From positions 124,001-188,000 of the forward strand of contig NZ_WSEN01000004.1 of NCBI RefSeq assembly GCF_009758255.1: a DNA stretch of 64,000 nt, read 5' to 3'. Below are positions 16,414 to 24,647 of this stretch, one piece after another. The notes beneath the pieces were generated by a model that worked only from the letters and a program-made list of their open reading frames with translations, was not told the origin of the DNA and did no database searches. This DNA comes from Microbacterium sp. MAH-37 (GTDB taxonomy: Bacteria > Actinomycetota > Actinomycetes > Actinomycetales > Microbacteriaceae). How positions within the stretch are numbered: position 1 is the first letter of the stretch; each line of letters opens with the position of its first letter. Position numbers and translations under genes: made by a program.

Positions 16414-16472
16414 TTCGAATCGCGCAACTGGCTGCATTCTCGGCGAGAATCGAGCCATTTGCGCGATTCGAA
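16414..16472. terminator. Long interrupted hairpin after ridA (3' hairpin 1)
   Basis: It begins 12 bases after the ridA stop. Each arm is 28 nt with three mismatches, around a GGC loop. The outer 14 bp (TTCGAATCGCGCAA with TTGCGCGATTCGAA) are perfect, then TGGCT/AGCCA and ATTCTC/GAGAAT. There is no T run. It is one of five post-stop hairpins in this window with stems in two or more blocks. Confidence 0.7.
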
Positions 16473-16498
16473 GGTGTGTGGGGACGTAGCCTGTCCCC

Positions 16499-17944
16499 AT
16501 GGACGGGTTCGCCGCCGTCGACTTCGTTTTCGCGCGCGAGGTGCTGCAGCGCGGCATCGCGGCGCTGTACCTCGTCGCGTTCATCTCGACGCTGAACCAG
16601 TTCCGGCCGCTGCTCGGCGAGCACGGTCTGCTGCCGGCATCCGATCTCCTGCGCTGGGCGCGGGGACGCAAGCGGATGCTGCGCCCCACGCTCTTCCGCT
16701 ACGTGACCTACACGGACCGGCGCCTCGTCGCGCTGTGCGGGATGGGCATCGCGGTCTCGGCCCTGCTCGTCGCCGGCATCCCGCAGCTCGGCCCGCCGTG
16801 GGTGCCGATGATCGCCTTCCTGCTGCTCTGGATCGGATACATGTCGATCGTCAGCATCGGGCAGACCTTCTACGGCTTCGGCTGGGAGATGCTGCTGCTC
16901 GAGGCAGGATTCCTCGCCGCGTTCCTGGGCTCGGGCGACCAGCCGCCGCCGACCGTCGTGATCGTGCTGTTCTGGTGGCTGGTGTTCCGGCTCGAGTTCG
17001 GTGCCGGGATGATCAAGATCCGCGGCGGGCGCGAGTGGCGCGACCTCACCGCGCTCACCTTCCACCACGAGACCCAGCCGATGCCTGGACCGCTGAGCCG
17101 TCAGGCGCACCTGCTGCCGCGGTGGTTCCACAAGGACGAGGTGCTCGGCAACCACTTCGCCCAGCTGGTGGTGCCGTTCTTCCTGTTCGCCCCGATCCTG
17201 TCGCTTCTCGCGAACTGGGCCCCTGAGCTTGTCGAAGGGCCTCTCATCGTCGGAGCCGTCGCCGCCGCGATCGTCATCGCCACGCAGTGCTGGCTGGTGA
17301 TCACCGGCAACTTCGCCTGGCTGAACTGGGCGACGATCGTGCTGGCGTTCTCGGCGGTCGGAATCCCTTCGACAGGCTCAGCGCCCCAGCCGCTCTACTG
17401 GCTGGTGATCACGTCAGCCGTCGGCATCCTGTACATCGCCGTCAGCTGGCCGGCGCTGCACAACCTGTTCGCGCGCCGGCAGTTGATGAACGCGAGCTTC
17501 AACCGCTGGCAGCTCGCGAACGCCTACGGCGCGTTCGGCACCGTCACGAAGCAGCGCATCGAGATCGTCGTCGAGGGAACGCTCGACGAGGATCCGGATG
17601 CCGCGGAGTGGGTCGAGTACCCCTTCAAGGGCAAGCCGGGGGAGTTGGGTCGCATTCCGCGGCAGTTCGCGCCGTACCACCTGCGGCTGGACTGGCTGAT
17701 GTGGTTCCTGCCGCTCGGCTACTCGCTGGACGACTGGTTCACGGTGTTCCTGGTCCGGCTGCTCGAGGCGGATGCGCCGACGCTGCGCCTGCTCGCCCGC
17801 GATCCGTTCGGCGGGCGGAAGCCGCGCTGGATTCGGGCCGTCGCGTACCGGTACCGCTTCACCACGCGAGCCGAGCACCGCGCGTCCGGCGATGTCTGGG
17901 TGCGCGACCGGCGCAGGGTCGTGGTGTACCCGATCGGGCGCTGA
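16499..17944 (+). CDS. Lipase maturation factor (LMF1)-family membrane protein
   Basis: This encodes 481 residues. About nine membrane segments in the first 330 residues are followed by a soluble domain with ANAYGAFGTVTKQRIEIVVEGT, WVEYPFKGKPG and PYHLRLDWLMWF, the pattern of the lipase maturation factor family. The eukaryotic protein helps lipases fold in the ER; the bacterial role is unknown. The ATG has no ribosome-binding site, but TAGCCT ends six bases before it, suggesting a leaderless mRNA. GGGGAC...GTCCCC abuts the start. Two copies of an interspersed repeat lie inside the gene in opposite orientations. Confidence 0.82.
   Translation: MDGFAAVDFVFAREVLQRGIAALYLVAFISTLNQFRPLLGEHGLLPASDLLRWARGRKRMLRPTLFRYVTYTDRRLVALCGMGIAVSALLVAGIPQLGPPWVPMIAFLLLWIGYMSIVSIGQTFYGFGWEMLLLEAGFLAAFLGSGDQPPPTVVIVLFWWLVFRLEFGAGMIKIRGGREWRDLTALTFHHETQPMPGPLSRQAHLLPRWFHKDEVLGNHFAQLVVPFFLFAPILSLLANWAPELVEGPLIVGAVAAAIVIATQCWLVITGNFAWLNWATIVLAFSAVGIPSTGSAPQPLYWLVITSAVGILYIAVSWPALHNLFARRQLMNASFNRWQLANAYGAFGTVTKQRIEIVVEGTLDEDPDAAEWVEYPFKGKPGELGRIPRQFAPYHLRLDWLMWFLPLGYSLDDWFTVFLVRLLEADAPTLRLLARDPFGGRKPRWIRAVAYRYRFTTRAEHRASGDVWVRDRRRVVVYPIGR
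17221..17239 (+). repeat. Interspersed repeat CCCTGAGCTTGTCGAAGGG inside a coding region
   Basis: This 19-mer is in the reading frame (peptide PELVEG). It is one half of the short CCTTCGACAAGCTCAGG-type element that I recognise as common between genes of Microbacterium and Arthrobacter relatives. A reverse-oriented copy follows 125 bases later. Confidence 0.7.
17365..17381 (-). repeat. Second, inverted copy of the same interspersed repeat
   Basis: CCCTTCGACAGGCTCAG is the opposite orientation of the 17221-17239 element with small changes, encoding PSTGSA. Both copies lie in loops between predicted membrane segments and keep the frame open. Confidence 0.7.
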
Positions 17945-17971
17945 CGCCCGTCGGTCTGCGCGGGTCGTTGG

Positions 17972-18658
17972 TCAGCGCGGCCGGCAGCAGTCGTCGTCGC
18001 AGTGCTCGGCCTCGCGCTCTCCGGTGAGCACGGCAACGGGCGCCGCGCAGCACGCGTCGCCGCGCCACGCCTCGATCCCCTCACGGACAGCGAAGCCGGC
18101 GATGACGAGGGCTGCGAGGGAATCCGCCCACGCCCACCCGAGCAGGCTGTTCAGGACGAGGCCGACGAGAAGCGCCGCCGAGAGGTAGCTGCAGATCAGG
18201 GTCTGCTTGGAGTCCGCCACCGCGGACGCCGAGCCGAGCTCCCGTCCGGTGCGGCGCTCGAACCAGGACAGGAACGGCATCACCAGCAGGCTCAGTGCGG
18301 CGATCGCGATGCCGACGGGCGAGTGCTCGGGTTCGCGCAGTCCGGCCAGCGACAGGATGGCGTCGACGGAGACGTAGGCGGCGAGTCCGAAGAACGAGAT
18401 CGCGATCACGCGCAGCGCGGTCTTCTCCCGCCGCTCGGGATCCGGCGCGGCGAACTGCCAGGCGACCGCGGCGGCCGAGAGGACCTCCACGACGGAGTCC
18501 AGCCCGAACCCGATCAGCGCGGCCGAGGAGGCGGCGCCTCCCGCCGCGAGCGCGACGACGGCCTCGATCACGTTCCAGGAGATCGTGATGGCGACGACGA
18601 TCCTGATCCGTCGCCGCAGCACCGCCGTCCTCGCCGGGGTCAGCACCGCGGTCGTCAT
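17972..18658 (-). CDS. Cation diffusion facilitator-type metal transporter
   Basis: This is a 228-residue membrane protein with five to six spans. ISWNVIEAVVALAAGGAASSAALIGFGLDSVVEVLSA has the early-span Asp used for metal in this group. VADSKQTLICSYLSAALLVGLVLN and WADSLAALVIAGFAVREG follow. Unusually, the C-terminal tail is cysteine- and histidine-rich (GDACCAAP, EHCDDDCCRPR) and looks like an extra metal-binding site. It overlaps the stop of the CmtR-like gene by four bases, so sensor and exporter are co-translated. Cadmium, lead or zinc efflux is the likely role. Confidence 0.83.
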   Translation of the reverse strand: MTTAVLTPARTAVLRRRIRIVVAITISWNVIEAVVALAAGGAASSAALIGFGLDSVVEVLSAAAVAWQFAAPDPERREKTALRVIAISFFGLAAYVSVDAILSLAGLREPEHSPVGIAIAALSLLVMPFLSWFERRTGRELGSASAVADSKQTLICSYLSAALLVGLVLNSLLGWAWADSLAALVIAGFAVREGIEAWRGDACCAAPVAVLTGEREAEHCDDDCCRPR

Positions 18659-19014
18659 GACGCCTGCTCCGTGTCACAGCAGCCGGGCACCGTGCACGCG
18701 GGGTCGATGCACGGGATGCTCTCGTCCACGGCGAGGGTCACCTCGACCAGTGCGGTGAGTGCCGCGGCGAGATGGGGGTCCGCGATCTCGTATCGGGTCT
18801 GCCGGCCCTCGGGTTCGGCCACGACGATGCCGCAGCCGCGCAGGCAGGCCAGGTGATTCGACACGTTCGTGCGGGTGAGGTCGAGATCGCGGGCGAGCTT
18901 CGCGGGGTATCCCGGTCCGTCCAGCAGGGACAGCAGGATGCGGGAGCGGGTCGGGTCGGACATGGCCCGCCCGAGCCGGTTCATCACGTCCGTTCGCGAA
19001 GCAATGGTCAGCAT
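18655..19014 (-). CDS. CmtR-like ArsR/SmtB metal sensor
   Basis: This 119-residue protein has the winged-helix core VSNHLACLRGCGIVVAEPEGRQTRYEIAD. From ATG 19014 the cysteines fall at residues 57, 61 and 102, exactly the Cd/Pb ligands known in Mycobacterium tuberculosis CmtR. A short tail adds three more cysteines (PACTVPGCCDTEQ). Metal binding should release it from DNA and switch on the downstream CDF exporter. A TATGGT hexamer ends six bases before the ATG, so the transcript may be leaderless. An operator dyad overlaps both. Confidence 0.9.
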   Translation of the reverse strand: MLTIASRTDVMNRLGRAMSDPTRSRILLSLLDGPGYPAKLARDLDLTRTNVSNHLACLRGCGIVVAEPEGRQTRYEIADPHLAAALTALVEVTLAVDESIPCIDPACTVPGCCDTEQAS

Positions 19015-19025
19015 GTACTGACCAT
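19004..19025. promoter_or_regulatory. Operator overlapping the start of the CmtR-like gene
   Basis: ATGGTCAG (19004-19011) and CTGACCAT (19018-19025) are perfect 8-bp arms around CATGTA. The gene's ATG lies in the spacer and the putative -10 (TATGGT, minus strand 19026-19021) overlaps one arm, so bound repressor would cover the promoter and transcription start. Confidence 0.65.
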
Positions 19026-19138
19026 ACAGCAATCGCTGACCTTTCCAGAGGGTGGCCGATTCGGCCGCTACGTGCCCAAACTGCGGAGCGGCCGGGCGAC
19101 ACGCCGGGGCGGGCTGCGCTGCTCCGGCGCGCCGCGGG

Positions 19139-19168
19139 CCGGCATCCGAAGCTGGGGACGGATGCCGG
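19139..19168. terminator. Hairpin downstream of the DHA2 exporter gene
   Basis: CCGGCATCCG and CGGATGCCGG are perfect 10-bp arms with a 10-nt loop. They lie about 60 bases past the exporter stop and upstream of the CmtR-like promoter. Nothing else is seen in the 190-base gap. Confidence 0.55.
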
Positions 19169-19227
19169 GGAGTCGGACCCCGACCGGGACGTCGGATCCT
19201 GGCATCCCAGTCGGGTACGCCCGCGCC

Positions 19228-20694
19228 TCAGGCCGCGACCGCCTCCGCGGCATCCGCCTCGGCCAGCGCCTTCTCCTCGGCGAGGTGCGCGCGCACCGCC
19301 CGCACGCCGGGCAGCAGCAGGCTCGCCACTGCCGCGATGGCCAGGCCGGTGAGCGCGACGGCGACCGAGGCGCCCAGCGCGTCGATCATCGACGTGCGGC
19401 TCCAGTCGTCGCCGATCCGGGCGAAGAAGATCGTCGTCGACACGGCGATGCCGCCGGCCGCTCCGATCTGCTGGAAGGTGCTGTAGGTGCCGGATGCCGC
19501 ACCCGCATCCTGGACCGGAACGGTCGCGAGCGCGACGTCGACGAGCGGGATGATGATCAGTGAGAGACCGACGCCGGCCGTGAGCATTCCGCCGATCGCC
19601 GCCCAGCCCGTGAACCCGGCGCCGGTGGCGACGAGTACGGCGTAGGTCCACCAGATGCCGGCGCCCATCAGCACGCAGCCCGCGGCGATCAGCGCCTTGC
19701 CGAGCTTGGCCGTCAGCGGGACGGCCAGTCCGGTGCCGAGCATCGCGCCGATGCTGAAGGCCAGCAGGTTCAGACCCGCCCCCAGGGCGTCGAAGCCCAG
19801 GGCGAGCTGCAGGTAGAGCAGGAACGGCAGCGTGAAGGCGTTCATCGCCCCCTGGAACATCGCCTGCGTGACGAGTCCGGCCGAGAACCCGCGGTTGCGG
19901 AACAACGGCAGCGGCAGCAGGGCGGAGCCGTCCCGTGCCATCCGGCGGCGGGAGTGGCCGATGAACAGCGCCAGCAGCACGACGCCTGCGCCGACGACCG
20001 CCCACAGCCAGGCCGGCCAGCCCAGCGAGCGGCCCTCGATCAGCGGGATCATCAGGCACAGGAGTGTCGCGGTGAGCAGCGCCACGCCCCACAAGTCGGT
20101 GCGCAGCGGGCGCTCCGACCGGGTCTCAGGCACGAAGCGCACCGCGAGGACCGCGATGACGATGCCGACGGGCAGGTTGATGAAGAAGATCGAGCGCCAG
20201 CCGAGTCCGGCGATGTCGGCGTCGACGAGCCAGCCGCCGAGAAGCGGTCCGATGACGGCGGCCAGGCCGGTGACCGCGCCCACGAGGCCGTAGATCGGCG
20301 CGCGCTCTCGAGGCGTGTAGAGCGCCTGGACGGTGGCGAGCAGCGGCGGCACCATGAGCGCGGCGAACAGTCCCTGGATGATGCGGAAGGCGACGAGCGC
20401 CTCGCCCGACCAGGCCGAGGCGGCCAGCGCCGATGCGGCGGTGAAGCCGATGATGCCGATGAGGAACAGCCGCTTGCGGCCGAAGATGTCGCCCAGCCGG
20501 CCGCCCGTGATGAGGGCGACGGCGAACGCGAGGATGTAGCCCGAGACGATCCACTCGAGGGCGGCGGGCCCGGCGTCGAGTCCTGTCCCGATCGACGGCA
20601 GCGCAACCTGCACGATGGTCACGTCGAGCAGGTCCATGAATGAGGCGAACAGGAGGATGCCGATGGCAAGTCCTCGTCGCGTGGTGGTGGCCAT
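19228..20694 (-). CDS. Multidrug exporter, MFS DHA2 (EmrB/QacA-like)
   Basis: This 488-residue protein has 14 predicted membrane spans. DHA2 signatures are present: FMDLLDVTIVQVALPSIG in TM1, GGRLGDIFGRKRLFLIG in loop 2-3, and GPLLGGWLVD (motif C) in TM5. It exports hydrophobic drugs by proton antiport at the cytoplasmic membrane. The MarR gene is divergent, 95 bases away, with a 27-bp dyad between them, so drug-induced derepression by MarR is the expected control. The C-terminus is alanine- and glutamate-rich. Confidence 0.93.
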   Translation of the reverse strand: MATTTRRGLAIGILLFASFMDLLDVTIVQVALPSIGTGLDAGPAALEWIVSGYILAFAVALITGGRLGDIFGRKRLFLIGIIGFTAASALAASAWSGEALVAFRIIQGLFAALMVPPLLATVQALYTPRERAPIYGLVGAVTGLAAVIGPLLGGWLVDADIAGLGWRSIFFINLPVGIVIAVLAVRFVPETRSERPLRTDLWGVALLTATLLCLMIPLIEGRSLGWPAWLWAVVGAGVVLLALFIGHSRRRMARDGSALLPLPLFRNRGFSAGLVTQAMFQGAMNAFTLPFLLYLQLALGFDALGAGLNLLAFSIGAMLGTGLAVPLTAKLGKALIAAGCVLMGAGIWWTYAVLVATGAGFTGWAAIGGMLTAGVGLSLIIIPLVDVALATVPVQDAGAASGTYSTFQQIGAAGGIAVSTTIFFARIGDDWSRTSMIDALGASVAVALTGLAIAAVASLLLPGVRAVRAHLAEEKALAEADAAEAVAA

Positions 20695-20731
20695 GAGGTG
20701 TCCTTCCTTAGACTGGTGATGTCTCCTTCAT

Positions 20732-20758
20732 GGAATATTTCCGAATCGGGATAATTCC
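20732..20758. promoter_or_regulatory. MarR operator between exporter and regulator genes
   Basis: A 27-bp AT-rich dyad with outer arms GGAAT/ATTCC and core CCGA-A-TCGG matches at 10 of 13 positions per arm. It is centred in the divergent intergenic region, as expected for a MarR dimer site. Confidence 0.6.
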
Positions 20759-20789
20759 ACAACGGAGAGAATAGGCAGGGGAGGACGCG

Positions 20790-21260
20790 ATGTCAAGCAG
20801 GTCCGAGGTGATCGGCCGCCTCAACGGCGAGATGCAGGTGCTGATCGCGGATGCCGTGCTGCGGAACGAGCGCATCGCGCGCACTCTGGGCCTGAACGTC
20901 GTCGACCTGCAGGCCTTCGGCGTGCTCGCCCGCGCCGGACGCCCCCTGACCGCCGGCGAACTCAGCCAGCGCACCGAGCTGCCGAGCAGCACGACCACCC
21001 GCGTCATCGACCGGCTCGAGAAGCAGGGACTGGTGAGCCGGATCTCCGATCCCGCCGACCGCCGCCGCGTGGTGGTGCGGGTCGATGAGGAGAAGCTCGC
21101 GCTGATCAGCTCGCCCGCTGAAGGGTCTCCGTATGCCGAGGTCTCGGCGCACATGGATCGGGTGTACGCGGGATTCACTCTCGACGAGCTCGAAGTCGTC
21201 GCGCGCTACTTCGCCGCGATGAATGCGCCGACTGCGGCCGACACGTCGGCCGAGGACTGA
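20790..21260 (+). CDS. MarR-family transcriptional regulator
   Basis: This 156-residue protein has the winged helix LTAGELSQRTELPSSTTTRVIDRLEKQGLVSRISDPADRRRVVVRV at about 50-100, with the wing motif DRRR, and dimerisation helices at both ends. A GGGGAGG ribosome-binding site precedes the ATG. The divergent DHA2 exporter is the probable target. The inducer is unknown; MarR proteins often sense phenolic or other aromatic compounds. Confidence 0.9.
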   Translation: MSSRSEVIGRLNGEMQVLIADAVLRNERIARTLGLNVVDLQAFGVLARAGRPLTAGELSQRTELPSSTTTRVIDRLEKQGLVSRISDPADRRRVVVRVDEEKLALISSPAEGSPYAEVSAHMDRVYAGFTLDELEVVARYFAAMNAPTAADTSAED

Positions 21261-21268
21261 GGGCGGCC

Positions 21269-22009
21269 GTGTCCAGGCAGCTGTCGACCGCTGAGCAGCA
21301 GAAGCGCCGGAAGGCGCGGCAGATCCGCCGCCGCGAGCGTGAGGATCGCGAGCGTGAACAGGCTCGATGGAAACTGTCGGCGGGGACGACTGCCGCGATC
21401 CTGATCGCCGCGGCGCTTCTCGGCGCCGGCATCGGCTGGGTGGTGACGCCGTCGCTGATGCCGGACGCCGATCCGGTGACGGCCATCGCCACCGGTGCGC
21501 TCACCGGGGGCGTCTCCGCTCTGCTCGCCGCCGCCGGGATCGTCGGCATGCTCGGCGTCAAGCCCCGGTGGGTGTTCATCTGCTCATCGCTGGCGGTCGG
21601 CGGCGTGATGTACTTCGCCGTTCTCGACGCCGCCGGTGCGGTGCCGTTCACGCGGATCGGCTGGATGGTGTGCGCGGTCGTGCTCACCGCCGGATTCCTG
21701 GGGATCGGTGTCTTCGGCGTCAGCGTCGAGAAGTCCGGCAGGCGGCCGATCGGCACTCTCGCCATCAGTACGGCGGTCGCCGCCGTCGGGGCCGTGATGC
21801 TCGGCGGAGGGCTGCGCGCATCGGGACCGATCTTCGTCGGGCTGTGGTCGGTCGGCGGGCGTACGGTCGATGCCAGTCCGGCCGACGGACTGGCGCCCGT
21901 CGCGTTCGCGCTCTTCGGCATGATCGTCGCGACGCTCGGAGTCTTCGCGCTCGCGGGCTGTGGATGGGCTTCGATCCAGCGGCGCAGGAACGGTCGACCC
22001 GCCCGCTGA
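21269..22009 (+). CDS. Conserved membrane protein of unknown function
   Basis: This encodes 246 residues from a GTG eight bases after the marR stop. A strongly charged N-terminal stretch (residues 8-34, KRRKARQIRRREREDREREQ) is followed by six or so hydrophobic segments with short loops. No known domain is recognised. Position directly behind marR suggests co-transcription. The C-terminal RRRNGRPAR is positively charged and so probably cytoplasmic. Confidence 0.65.
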   Translation: MSRQLSTAEQQKRRKARQIRRREREDREREQARWKLSAGTTAAILIAAALLGAGIGWVVTPSLMPDADPVTAIATGALTGGVSALLAAAGIVGMLGVKPRWVFICSSLAVGGVMYFAVLDAAGAVPFTRIGWMVCAVVLTAGFLGIGVFGVSVEKSGRRPIGTLAISTAVAAVGAVMLGGGLRASGPIFVGLWSVGGRTVDASPADGLAPVAFALFGMIVATLGVFALAGCGWASIQRRRNGRPAR

Positions 22010-22065
22010 CCGACGCCTCGGTCGGTTCGGATGCGTGACGCGTCGTCGCCCGTTACGATACCCAG

Positions 22066-22500
22066 GTGGGGTACTCACTGAGGACAGGGCGGCTGATCGC
22101 CGTCATCGTCCTGCTCTCAGGCCTGCTCGGCATGCATGTGCTCGGACTGCACGGCACCTCCGATCACCACGGCATGTCCGAGACCGCGGTCACCCACGCG
22201 ATGACGGCGGATGCTGCGCAGCCGACGGCTGCAGAGGCCTCCGTCGTCCGGCACGCGGATGCCGGTCACGGCGTTGACGCATCCGCCGTCCTGCAGGCGC
22301 CCGCCGGGCACGGAACGGGCGCCGGCGGCACGATGGCCGCGCTGTGCGTGCTCGCACTGCTCGCCGGCATCCTGCTGCTGCGTGCGCCGTCTCTCCGCGG
22401 CGGACTGCCGGCGCCCGGCATCCTGCTGCGCGCGCCCGCCGCGGTCCCCGTCGCCCCGCAGCCGCCCTCTCTCGACGTTCTCTGCATCAGTCGCAGATGA
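22066..22500 (+). CDS. DUF6153-type small membrane protein
   Basis: This 144-residue protein has one N-terminal membrane segment (LIAVIVLLSGLLGMHVLGLHG), a histidine-rich periplasmic stretch (TSDHHGMSE, RHADAGHGVD) and a second hydrophobic segment (MAALCVLALLAGILLL). This layout fits DUF6153 proteins, which occur beside DUF305 genes as here. Histidines suggest metal handling, perhaps copper, by inference. TACGAT ends six bases before the GTG start, consistent with a leaderless transcript. Confidence 0.6.
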   Translation: MGYSLRTGRLIAVIVLLSGLLGMHVLGLHGTSDHHGMSETAVTHAMTADAAQPTAAEASVVRHADAGHGVDASAVLQAPAGHGTGAGGTMAALCVLALLAGILLLRAPSLRGGLPAPGILLRAPAAVPVAPQPPSLDVLCISRR

Positions 22501-22559
22501 CCCGTGCTCTGGCGCGCCCGCGCGCCGAAGCACCGTCATCGAACACTGAAGGAGAAACC

Positions 22560-23141
22560 ATGAACACCATTCGCCGCGCCCTGATCACGGGCGCAGTCGT
22601 CCTGTCACTCACCACGCTCGCCGCGTGCACTCCGACGCCGTCGGGGCACGAGAACATGCCGGGGATGTCGCAGTCGCCGGCATCCGACGCCGTCGCGAAC
22701 GACGCCGATGCGATGTTCGCGAGCATGATGATCGGTCACCACGAGCAGGCGATCGAGATGAGCGATCTCGTGCTCGGCAAGGAGGGACTCGACCCCGACG
22801 TCGCCGACCTCGCCACGCGCATCAAGGAGGCGCAGGGCCCCGAGATCGAACAGCTCAAGGGCTGGCTCGACGACTGGGACGTACCGGCCGCCGACGACTC
22901 GATGGGTCACGACGACGGCATGATGAGCGCCGACGACATGGCGGCCCTCGAGGCGGCGTCCGGAGCGGATGCGGGGAAGCTGTTCCTCGAGCAGATGATC
23001 GTGCACCACGAGGGCGCCGTCGACATGGCGGAGGACGAGGTCGAGAACGGCAGGAACCCGGACGCCACTGCCCTCGCGCAGAAGATCATCGACGCGCAGA
23101 CCGAAGAGATCGCCGAGATGAAGGGGATGCTCGCGGGCTGA
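22560..23141 (+). CDS. DUF305 lipoprotein
   Basis: This 193-residue protein has lipobox LTTLAAC near residues 17-23 followed by two DUF305 half-repeats: DAMFASMMIGHHEQAIEMSDLVL and KLFLEQMIVHHEGAVDMAEDEVENG. Each carries the MxxHHxxAxxM core, a ferritin-like four-helix pattern rich in Met and His. Such proteins are often found with copper-resistance genes. It is exported and anchored outside the membrane. It follows the DUF6153 gene by 59 bases and a GGAGAAACC site, so they may form an operon. Confidence 0.88.
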   Translation: MNTIRRALITGAVVLSLTTLAACTPTPSGHENMPGMSQSPASDAVANDADAMFASMMIGHHEQAIEMSDLVLGKEGLDPDVADLATRIKEAQGPEIEQLKGWLDDWDVPAADDSMGHDDGMMSADDMAALEAASGADAGKLFLEQMIVHHEGAVDMAEDEVENGRNPDATALAQKIIDAQTEEIAEMKGMLAG

Positions 23142-23163
23142 CGCCTTCGGGGGCGGAGCTCAG

Positions 23164-23201
23164 GAGGGGCGGACCAGCGCATCGGCGATGGTCCACCCCT
23201 C
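23164..23201. terminator. Bidirectional terminator between DUF305 and msrA
   Basis: GAGGGGCGGACCA and TGGTCCACCCCTC pair with one mismatch around a 12-nt loop, between convergent genes. Confidence 0.75.
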
Positions 23202-23210
23202 TGTCGACGA

Positions 23211-23756
23211 TCAGGCGGTGCGGTGCGGCAGGACCCATCCCGCGCGAGGGAAATGGCATGTGTAGCCGCCGGGGTAGCGGATCAGGTAGTCCTGGTGCTC
23301 GGGCTCGGCCTCCCAGAACGGTCCTGGTGCCTCGATCGTCGTCACGGCCGGGCCGGGCCACAGGCCGGAGGCGTCGACGTCGGCGATGGTCTCGCGCGCG
23401 ACGCGCTCCTGGTCCGCATCGAGCGGGAAGATCGCCGAACGGTAACTGGTGCCGATGTCGTTGCCCTGGCGGTTCAGCGTCGACGGATCGTGGATCTGGA
23501 AGAAGAACGCGAGGATGTCCCGGTAGGTGGTCTTCGCGGGGTCGTAGACGATCTCGACCGCCTCGGCGTGCCCGGGATGGTTGCGGTAGGTGGCGTGGTC
23601 GTTCTGGCCGCCCGTGTAGCCGACGCGGGTGCCCAGCACGCCGGGCTGGCGGCGGATGAGATCTTCCATGCCCCAGAAGCAGCCCCCTGCGAGGACGGCG
23701 GTCTCCGCGCCCTCCTGGCGGGTGATGGTTCCGGTGTCGCTGATGCCGCTGGTCAT
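23211..23756 (-). CDS. msrA: Peptide methionine sulfoxide reductase A
   Basis: This encodes 181 residues from ATG 23756. The active-site [11 protein letters not shown] has the catalytic cysteine at residue 26. [30 protein letters not shown] and [26 protein letters not shown] are all canonical. It reduces the S-epimer of methionine sulfoxide using thioredoxin. Its start overlaps the msrB stop by four bases, so MsrB and MsrA are made together and cover both epimers. Confidence 0.96.
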   Translation of the reverse strand: MTSGISDTGTITRQEGAETAVLAGGCFWGMEDLIRRQPGVLGTRVGYTGGQNDHATYRNHPGHAEAVEIVYDPAKTTYRDILAFFFQIHDPSTLNRQGNDIGTSYRSAIFPLDADQERVARETIADVDASGLWPGPAVTTIEAPGPFWEAEPEHQDYLIRYPGGYTCHFPRAGWVLPHRTA

Positions 23757-24217
23757 GATGCGGCTCCCTTCGGGTCGGTGAACAAGTGCAGGTAGTTTTC
23801 GTAACCCTGATCCGCCAACTGTGCGGCGGGGACGAAGCGCAGAGCGGCGGAGTTCATGCAATAGCGCAGACCACCCTCAGCAGGAGGACCGTCGAGGAAG
23901 ACGTGCCCGAGGTGGCTGTCGGCGCCGGTGGAGCGCACTTCGGTGCGTTCGATCCACAGCTTCCGGTCGGTGCGCGTCGTGACGACATCCGGGTCGATAG
24001 GGCGTGTGAAGCTCGGCCAGCCGGTGCCGCTGTCGAACTTGTCAGTCGAAGAGAACAGCGGCTGCCCGGAGACCACGTCGACGTAGATGCCCAGCGCATG
24101 GTTGTCCCAGTACACGTTGCGGAAAGCGGGCTCAGTGCCGTCCTGCTGGGTGACGCGGAACTGGGCTTCAGTAAGACGGGCGAGGGCGTCCTCGGTCTTG
24201 CGGTAGTCGTGTGACAC
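23753..24217 (-). CDS. msrB: Peptide methionine sulfoxide reductase B
   Basis: This 154-residue protein has [26 protein letters not shown] and [14 protein letters not shown], with the catalytic cysteine at residue 120. The two CxxC zinc motifs seen in many MsrB proteins are missing, so it is the zinc-free type. It reduces the R-epimer of methionine sulfoxide. It is the first gene of an msrB-msrA operon. The 180 bases upstream separate it from the DUF6510 gene read in the same direction. Confidence 0.95.
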   Translation of the reverse strand: MSHDYRKTEDALARLTEAQFRVTQQDGTEPAFRNVYWDNHALGIYVDVVSGQPLFSSTDKFDSGTGWPSFTRPIDPDVVTTRTDRKLWIERTEVRSTGADSHLGHVFLDGPPAEGGLRYCMNSAALRFVPAAQLADQGYENYLHLFTDPKGAAS

Positions 24218-24398
24218 GGTTTCTCCTTGTCCGACGTCGCTGGATGCGGCGTCATTGATGAGAACAAGGTGCGAAGGGTTTCTGGTCCCTCGGGCCTGGA
24301 AACGGACTGTGAGTTCGGAGAATCCTCTCCAGCGGGTGCTCGGATGACTGGTCCCCGCGCGCTCACTCTCAGCACGGGCAAGGGCCCACAGCGGGGTC

Positions 24399-24647
24399 TC
24401 AGAACTCGATGGCGCCCATGCCGGTGAAGTTCACGAATCTGCGACCGTCCGCCTGGACGAACACGAGCAGGACGTGCCCGCAGCTCCGGCAGCGCCCAGT
24501 GCTGCTCGCGGGGTTCAGGTAGACGACCAGTTCTCCGAGCTCCGCGATGTGCCCGCAGTTGTTGCACCGGGCTCGTGCTTCTGTCGCCTCGAAGGCGAAG
24601 AGTTGGCTCAGCGTCCCAGCGAGTGCGTTGCCGTCCACGATGTCCAT
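24399..24647 (-). CDS. DUF6510-type zinc-ribbon protein
   Basis: This 82-residue protein has two CxxC pairs, CNNCGH at 28-33 and CRSCGH at 53-58, forming one zinc ribbon, and ends [11 protein letters not shown]. Its start overlaps the stop of the flavin reductase gene (TGATG). It is the third gene of a molybdopterin oxidoreductase/flavin reductase/zinc-ribbon cassette. Its role is unknown; an electron-transfer or assembly helper is a reasonable guess. Confidence 0.75.
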   Translation of the reverse strand: MDIVDGNALAGTLSQLFAFEATEARARCNNCGHIAELGELVVYLNPASSTGRCRSCGHVLLVFVQADGRRFVNFTGMGAIEF

